Part shown: piece by piece, positions 58,272 to 64,000 of the stretch
Position numbering within the stretch: position 1 is the first letter of the stretch
Layout: every line of letters begins with the position of its first letter
Assembly: GCF_019112545.1 (NCBI RefSeq)
Contig: NW_025064891.1
Span: 1,391,724-1,455,723 of the forward strand
Source of the DNA: Guyanagaster necrorhizus
Lineage: Eukaryota; Basidiomycota; Agaricomycetes; Agaricales; Physalacriaceae
DNA: 64,000 nt
Direction: 5' to 3'
The notes under the pieces: model-generated
Told to the model about the DNA's origin: nothing
What the model saw: only the letters and a program-made list of their open reading frames with translations
Database searches by the model: none
Program-made: the position numbers and the translations under genes

Positions 58272-61112
58272 CCAAACCCTAGAACCATGCCATAGAACTC
58301 ATACCAAATACTAATGCCAATCTGGACTGCAAGATGTACCTGCTCAGCAATAATGAATAATAAGAACTTGATAAGTTCCTTGATGAGAACCTCTCTAGTG
58401 GAAGGATTCAGCCATTCAAGTTGCCAATGGCCTCCCCCTTCTTCTTTGTCAAAAAGAAAGATGGAAAGCTCTGACCAGTCTAGGACTACCAAAAACTCAA
58501 CAAAATGATGATCAAAAATCATTATCTGCTTCTACTCATCTCAGAGTTAATAGACAAACTGCAAGGCACTAAGTATTATACCAAGCTTGATGTCAGGTGG
58601 AGATACAACAATATGCACATTAAGGAGGGAGACAAGTGGAAGGCAGTGTTCAGAACTAACTGGAGGCTATTCAAGCCCACAGTTATATTCTTTGGACTTA
58701 TCAATTTGTCAGCCACCTTCTAATAGATGATGAATGACATTTTCAAGGACCTCATCACCACTGGAAAGATCACTATTTATCTGGACAACATCCTGATAAT
58801 GTCTAAAATGAGGAAAGAGCACCAACACCTAGTACAACAAGTACTAGCATTAATGAGGAAGCACAAGTTATTTCTCAAAGCAGAAAAATGTGAATTTGAG
58901 GTACTACAGACTGAGTACCTTAGGGTAATCATTAGCAAGGGGAGTATCTATATGGACCCAATCAAAGTCACCAGAGTGGTAGAGTGGCTGGAACCCACAA
59001 AGAAGAAGGAACTTCAATTGTTTCTAGGATTCACCAATTTCTACTGCTGGTTTATTTGAGATTATAGTAAGGTCATCTGACCAATGACTCAATTGACCAA
59101 GAACACCCCTTAGATATGAGGACCATCCCAACAGATGGCATTCAACAACCTCAAGTGATAGCTCACAGAAGACATGGTACTTGTGATATCAACACAGGAG
59201 GAGAGATTTCAAGTCAAGGCTGACTTGAGTGAAGAAGTCATTGGTGCCATGCTCTCTTAAAAACAGGAAGAGAAATGGCAACCAGTAGCTTTCCTTTTGA
59301 AAGCCCTGACTGTCACTGAATGAAACTATGAGATTTATGACAAGGAACTACTGGTGATAATGTTGGCTCTGAAGGAATAGTGACATTATTTGATTGGAGC
59401 AGTCCAGATGTTTAAGATCTGGATAGACCATCAAAACCTTCAGTATTTCTGTCAACCCCAGAAGCTTAATTGACAACAGGCACACTGGATCATTGAACTC
59501 AGCTAGTACCTGTACATTCTCCATTATAAAGTGGAGACTGCCAATAAGAAAGCAGATTTACTCAGCTGATATACCAACTATGATCAGAGAGAGCATGACA
59601 ACAAGGAAGTAGTATTGATTCACCCCAAGCACTTCAGGGCAATGATCATGCCTATAGAAGAGGAGATTCATGAAAGGATCAAGAGCATGACCAGGGATGC
59701 CAGCAAATAGGACTAACACATGGCTCCATCTCTGAATCATAAATAAAGGATGATAAAAGAAGAAGAAATGATCTGATATGATGGTCAGATCTATATTCCC
59801 TGTGACCCAGCTGTGCATGGTGAGATCATCACCACATGCTATGACCACATAATGGCTGGGCATCCAGGCATAACAAAAACAAAGAAGCTGATCCTACAGG
59901 AATATTAGTGGCCTAAGATGGGCAATGACATCACACAATATATCAAAGCATGCAAGATTTGCCAATGAGGCAAGTCCTCTACTCAACCATAAGCAGCACC
60001 ACTCTATCCAAATGAGATTCCATTATCACCATAGACCCATATTTCAGTAGATATAGTGACCAGATTATCAGACTGTAATAACTATAATGCCATCATTATA
60101 GTCAATCACTTTTTGAAGGCAATCATTCTGATTGCCTATTCCACTGAATTAACCTCTGAGAGGTGGGCCAAAATCCTTTGTGATGAAGTCTATGCCAAGT
60201 ATGGCATGCTCCAAGTCCCAAGTCATTATCTCAGATCGAGAATTTCAGTTTATCTCCAAGTTCTTAGATGATCTGTATTGACTTCTCAACATCAAATAAA
60301 ATGCTTCAACTGCCTACTATCCACAAACCAATGGACAGACAGAATGAGTCAACCAGGAAGTAGAGAAATATTTTTGTCTCTTCATCAATTATCATCAAGA
60401 TGACTGGATAGAATGACTTGCTCTTGCAGCATTCCAACATAATAATCAAATACACTCTGCCACTGGCAAAACACTATTTTTCATCAACTATAGGCAATAT
60501 CCTTATATCACTCAAATAAAATGAACATATACAATAACACTAGCATTCTCAGATTTCATCACTACAATAGCAAAAATCCATGCAGAAACAAAGATGGCAC
60601 TGGAAAAGACAGCCATCTCTATGAAGTCACAATATGACAAACATCGATGACTGGCCCATTCCTATTCAGTCAATGACAAAGTGTGGCTAGACACCACTAA
60701 TATGCATCTTCTCCAGCCTAAATGTAAACTATCTGACAAATGTACTGGCCCCTTCTTAATCCTTGTAAAAATTAGCACCTCCACATACAAGCTCTGCCTT
60801 CCAACTAGCTGGAAGATTCACAATATCTTTAACAAGATATTGTTAACATTGTACATCACACCTGCATTCCCAAATCAAGAATGACCACTACTATCTCCCT
60901 CCAATCTGATCGACAATAAAGAATACTATAAAATTGATCAAATATTAAACTATAAATTATGAAAGGTCAAGGCAAAAGGTGGCAGAACAACAACAACCAT
61001 TGATTACTTGGTCAGTTGGAAGGGATATGGCCTCAAATCTAACTAGTGGGTTAACAAAAGACACATGAATATAGTGGAGACCATACATGAGTATGAATTA
61101 TCCCTAAATTAA
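58272..61112 (+). pseudogene. pol: Element E pol, RT to chromodomain, with stops
   Basis: E resumes inside RT with KP-stop-NHAIELIPNTNANLDCK, then [25 protein letters not shown] (second Asp changed to Asn, near 58775) and KHKLFLKAEKCEFEVLQTEYLRV. RNase H, a zinc finger and the integrase follow. Integrase first Asp is present (ISVDIVTRLSDCN), the second Asp region (VIISDREFQFISK) needs a small frameshift, and TNGQTE-stop replaces DGQTER. The chromodomain DYLVSWKGYGLKSN leads to YELSLN-TAA at 61112. Purine tract 61131-61145, then LTR. Confidence 0.87.
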
Positions 61113-61145
61113 GCCATCAGAATGATGGTCTTAAGGAGGAGATAA

Positions 61146-61614
61146 TATTATAATTTTTTCTTATTTTTCTATTCTTTCCACAAGTCAACCTCTATTTATG
61201 CTTAGTCAGAATGCTAAAAACAAGCACTTAGGACCATAGGACAAGGCTTAGTCATCACAACTAACTGAACTTGCTATTATCTTTCAATGCAGCAGCATTG
61301 CCTAATGATATACAATCATCTTTTTGTGTATGATAGTGATGCCCTAGAACAACAGGCACAATGGACTCAGAAACACACAATAAGTAGTAGTATTATTAAC
61401 TAGGCTTGTACAGTATTTAAGACCACTCACTCTCACTGGTAATCTCTAGCTTCAAGCTAAAGTTTATCTTTATACTATTCTATACTTGAGCTGATCCTAA
61501 GACCTTGTGGCACACTGATCAGAATATGCATCAGTGGACTCAGTCAATCACCCAAAGTGTAAGGTGACTTCTGTTTATTATATGTATCTGTTCATGTAAT
61601 GTTTGGGTCTAACA
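61146..61614 (+). repeat. 3' LTR of element E
   Basis: 469 bp, with the first bases decayed to TATTATAATT, ending GGTCTAACA. It pairs with 36872-37340 and is followed by ATGAC, the target duplication. Confidence 0.92.
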
Positions 61615-63541
61615 ATGACTGGCTGAAGATGTCATTCTCACTATTCCAACTCAAGATGGGAAATTCCATGTCAAAACTGACTCAAGTAAAGATGCTGTCA
61701 GTGCCATCCTCTCTCAAGAATAAGATGGCAGGTGGAGACCAGTAGCATTCCTATCAAAGGCACTTACAACCACAGAATGCAACTATGAAATCTATGACAA
61801 GAAGCTACTCATAATAATACTCACCCTAACCAAATGGTGACATTATCTGATCAGATTGGTTCAGACCTTTGAAATCTAGACTGATTATCAGAATCTCTGA
61901 TATTTCTAGATCTGCTCAGCAGAAGGGCAGACTATGACCAGAGAGGAGATAATAATGAGAGTGTCATCTTGCTGAAACCTGAACACTTCTGGGCTATGAT
62001 TATGCCAACAGAAGAAGAGATCTATAAGCACATCAAGAGCATGACATAAGACACCCACAAGTGGAATCAGCAGGTAGCTCCATCACTCAATCATAAGTGG
62101 GGAATGATGAAGGAAAGAGAGATGATTTGCTATAATGGGTGAATCTATATCTCAAGAGACCAAGCCCTTTGCAGCAAGATCATCACCATAAGCTATGACC
62201 ACATGATAGCCAGACATTCAGATATCATCAAAATGAAGGAGCTTATCTTACAGGAGTATTGATGATCCAAAATAGGTCACAATATCAAATGATATATCAA
62301 AGCATGTGAAGTTTGTTAATAAGGAAAATCCTCAACCCAATCACAAGCAGCACCACTCCATCCCAATGAGGTTCCATCATCACCATAGTCTCACATCTCA
62401 GTGGACATAATCACCAGTTTACCAGAAAGCAATAGCTATGATACTATTATTGTCATAGTTGATTGCTTCTCTAAAGCAATCATTCCAATTGCATGCTCTA
62501 TAGAACTAACCTCAGAAGGATGGACAAGAATTCTATATGACAAGGTATATACCAAATATAGCATGCCTCAGATAGTCATCTTAGATAGAAGCCCACAATT
62601 TGTATCCAAATTCTTAGAATTAGAACATCCATAGACTTTTTCAGTGAGAAACATGCAGTGGTAGTAATAGTAGTATGGCAGTGGTTGCAGCAGATGATGA
62701 CTGGTATCAGCTGCTAAATATTAAATAAAATATGTCAACCACCTATCATCCTCAGATGGATAGTCAGATAAAATAGGTGAATCAAGAGATGAAGAAATAC
62801 CTCTGTCTCTTTATTAATTATCAGCAAGATGATTGGGTAGAGTGGTTAGTGCTCACTGCCTTCCAATATAACAACAGGATCCATTCAGCCACTGGCAAGA
62901 CCCTGTTCTTCATAAACTATAGACAACACTCTAATGTCACTCAGACTGAATGACTACATACAACAATGCCTGCCTCTACCAACTTTGCATCAACAATGAC
63001 AAAAATCCACACCGAGATGCAAGCAGCCCTCAAAAGGGCTGTAGCTATGATAAAAAAACAGTATGATAAACACTACAGACCCACACACAAGTACTCCACC
63101 AACAATAAAGTTTGGCTGGATACCACAAATCTTCATCTCCTCTGTCCCAAATGAAAACTCACCAACAAATGAACAGAGCTCTTCTCTATTGTCATCAAAG
63201 TCAGAAGCTTCATGTACAAGCTGCAACTCCTGAGCATATGAAAAATACATGATGTTTTCAATGAAACATTATTGACACTATACATTATACTAGCATTTCC
63301 CAACCAAGAATGTCTCCTGCCACCACCATCTAATCTGATTGACAATAAAGAACACTATGAAGTCAATCAAGTCCTGAACCACTGACTCTGCAAAATATGA
63401 GCTCATAGTGACAGCACATAAACCATGGTTGATTATTTGATTAGCTAGAAGGGTTATGGCTCTGAATCTAACCAATGGGTCAACAAATGCCACATGAATG
63501 CTAATGATACAATACACAACTATGAATTATTCCTAGAATAA
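61615..63541 (+). pseudogene. pol: Element B pol, RNase H to chromodomain, with deletion and small insertion
   Basis: RNase H resumes ([42 protein letters not shown]). After DYQNL-stop-YF roughly 100 bp found in relatives is missing. The zinc finger is largely destroyed. The integrase reads ISVDIITSLPESNSYDTIIVIVDCFSK (first Asp present) and VILDRSPQFVSKF. About 80 bp of unrelated sequence (near 62632-62712) is inserted before YQLLNIK. The chromodomain region (about 63330-63500) has stops, and the frame ends at 63541. Confidence 0.83.
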
Positions 63542-63574
63542 ACTATCAGAACAATAGTCTTAACAAGGAGGTAA

Positions 63575-64000
63575 TGTTATGATTTTTCCTATTTTCATCT
63601 TTTATTCAAGAAGTGACCCCTATCTTTCACTTAGTCATACTTAGTCAGGGCACTTAACCAGTGCTTAGGACTGTGGGACCAGGGCTTAGTCATCACAATG
63701 ACACTCAGTCGATCCTTGTCCTTCAACATGACAGTAACTGCTCAGTAACAGATAATACCCTTTTGTAGGTAGCTTAACAACACTAAACAAGATGCTCTAT
63801 AGTGCCAGGATGCACAATAAGGTAGTTATATCTTTAAGATGGATGATGACTAATATATAAGTAGTGTAGCTCTCACTGTAGTAACCTCAGCTTTGAGCTA
63901 AAGTTTATTCTTCTACCATTCTATCTTGAGCCTCTTGAATAGCCTTGCCACATAGAGCCAAATAACATGCATAGTGGACTATAATGTGACTGCCTAAACA
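63575..64000 (+). repeat. 3' LTR of element B, truncated by the window edge
   Basis: It starts TGTTATGATTTTTCC directly after a purine tract (AAGGAGGTAA) and shares the private sequence of 21474-21953 (CTTTTATTCAAGAAGTGAC and onwards). About 426 of an expected 480 bp are present. Confidence 0.92.

Larger units (their letters stand above)
36872..61614 (+). mobile_element. Element E: Ty3/Gypsy chromovirus inserted in B, split by D and F and internally deleted
   Basis: Paired LTRs 36872-37340 and 61146-61614 (469 bp each) share a private start (TTATTTTTCTATTCTTTCCA). The target duplication is ATGAC on the right (61615-61619) and ATAAC on the left (36867-36871), one G-to-A apart; removing E restores a continuous B RNase H reading. 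E's own sequence is 37341-38754, 46936-48186 and 58272-61145. About 1.7 kb of E (end of gag through protease) is missing exactly where F sits. Confidence 0.9.
21474..64000 (+). mobile_element. Element B: Ty3/Gypsy chromovirus, outermost host of the nested insertions, runs off the right edge
   Basis: B's own sequence is in three blocks: 21474-25737 (LTR, gag, start of pol), 35374-36871 (protease, RT, part of RNase H) and 61615-64000 (rest of RNase H, integrase, chromodomain, most of the 3' LTR). Its LTR type differs from the others, with TTTTCATCTTTTATTCAAG near the start and a length of 480 bp. The first gap is filled by C and the second by E, which holds D and F. Removing the insertions leaves about 8.2 kb, the family length. 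It is extremely CpG-poor and the RT motif is YLDN. Confidence 0.9.

Noticed and set aside
1..64000. CRISPR arrays, bacterial operons or prokaryotic mobile elements
   Set aside because: No regularly spaced short repeats were seen, and spliced genes and LTR elements show a eukaryotic genome.
9654..64000. Classical Neurospora-type RIP as the cause of decay
   Set aside because: The visible losses are at CpG (CGA to TGA and CG to CA on the other strand) rather than a CpA-specific pattern; a context count would be needed to exclude a mixed process.

Overview
The window looks like a transposon-dense piece of a basidiomycete (Agaricomycete-type) genome. The grounds are host genes with many 50-60 bp introns, a fungal thaumatin-like protein gene, a mushroom-style F-box family member, and LTR retrotransposons in which CpG has been heavily converted to TpG/CpA. 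The species cannot be named from the sequence; large ectomycorrhizal genomes would fit (inference).

Layout. 1-3006: 5' part of a Ty1/Copia element on the minus strand, running off the left edge, inserted into an aquaporin gene whose decayed remainder lies at 3007-3963. About 4150-8700 is a small island with normal CpG content: a truncated adenylylsulfate (APS) kinase pseudogene, an 11-exon thaumatin-like gene (5040-6332, +), an intact five-exon APS kinase gene (6392-7216, -), a broken F-box gene (7393-8296, +) and an acidic-tail ORF fragment. From 8.8 kb on, nearly everything is retrotransposon.

The retrotransposon part resolves into one family of Ty3/Gypsy chromoviruses (gag, zinc knuckle, protease, reverse transcriptase, RNase H, integrase, C-terminal chromodomain) in nested copies. 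Element A (9654-20001, +, target duplication CCTCA) has a pogo-type DNA transposon (12524-14920) inside its gag. After a 1 kb unexplained stretch and a solo LTR (21022-21435) comes element B (21474 to beyond 64000, +). B is split by element C (25738-35373, -) and by element E (36872-61614, +). E is itself split by element D (38755-46935, -, target duplication CTTCT) and by F (48187-58271, +). D is young, CpG-rich and almost open; the others are full of stop codons, mostly where D has Arg, Trp or Gln codons. C and F each carry a further unclassified insertion of 1.4-1.9 kb.

How the parts relate. In all six copies the segment just inside the 5' LTR matches the reverse complement of a short LTR segment about 30 nt downstream of a TATA-like box. 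This is the arrangement of self-priming (Tf1/sushi-type) elements, not tRNA-primed ones. D, the best-preserved copy, still has D-to-N changes in the protease and integrase active sites plus several stops, so no copy here looks autonomous. The CpG-depletion signature runs from the transposons into the aquaporin remnant but spares the thaumatin/APS kinase island, which marks a sharp heterochromatin-like boundary.
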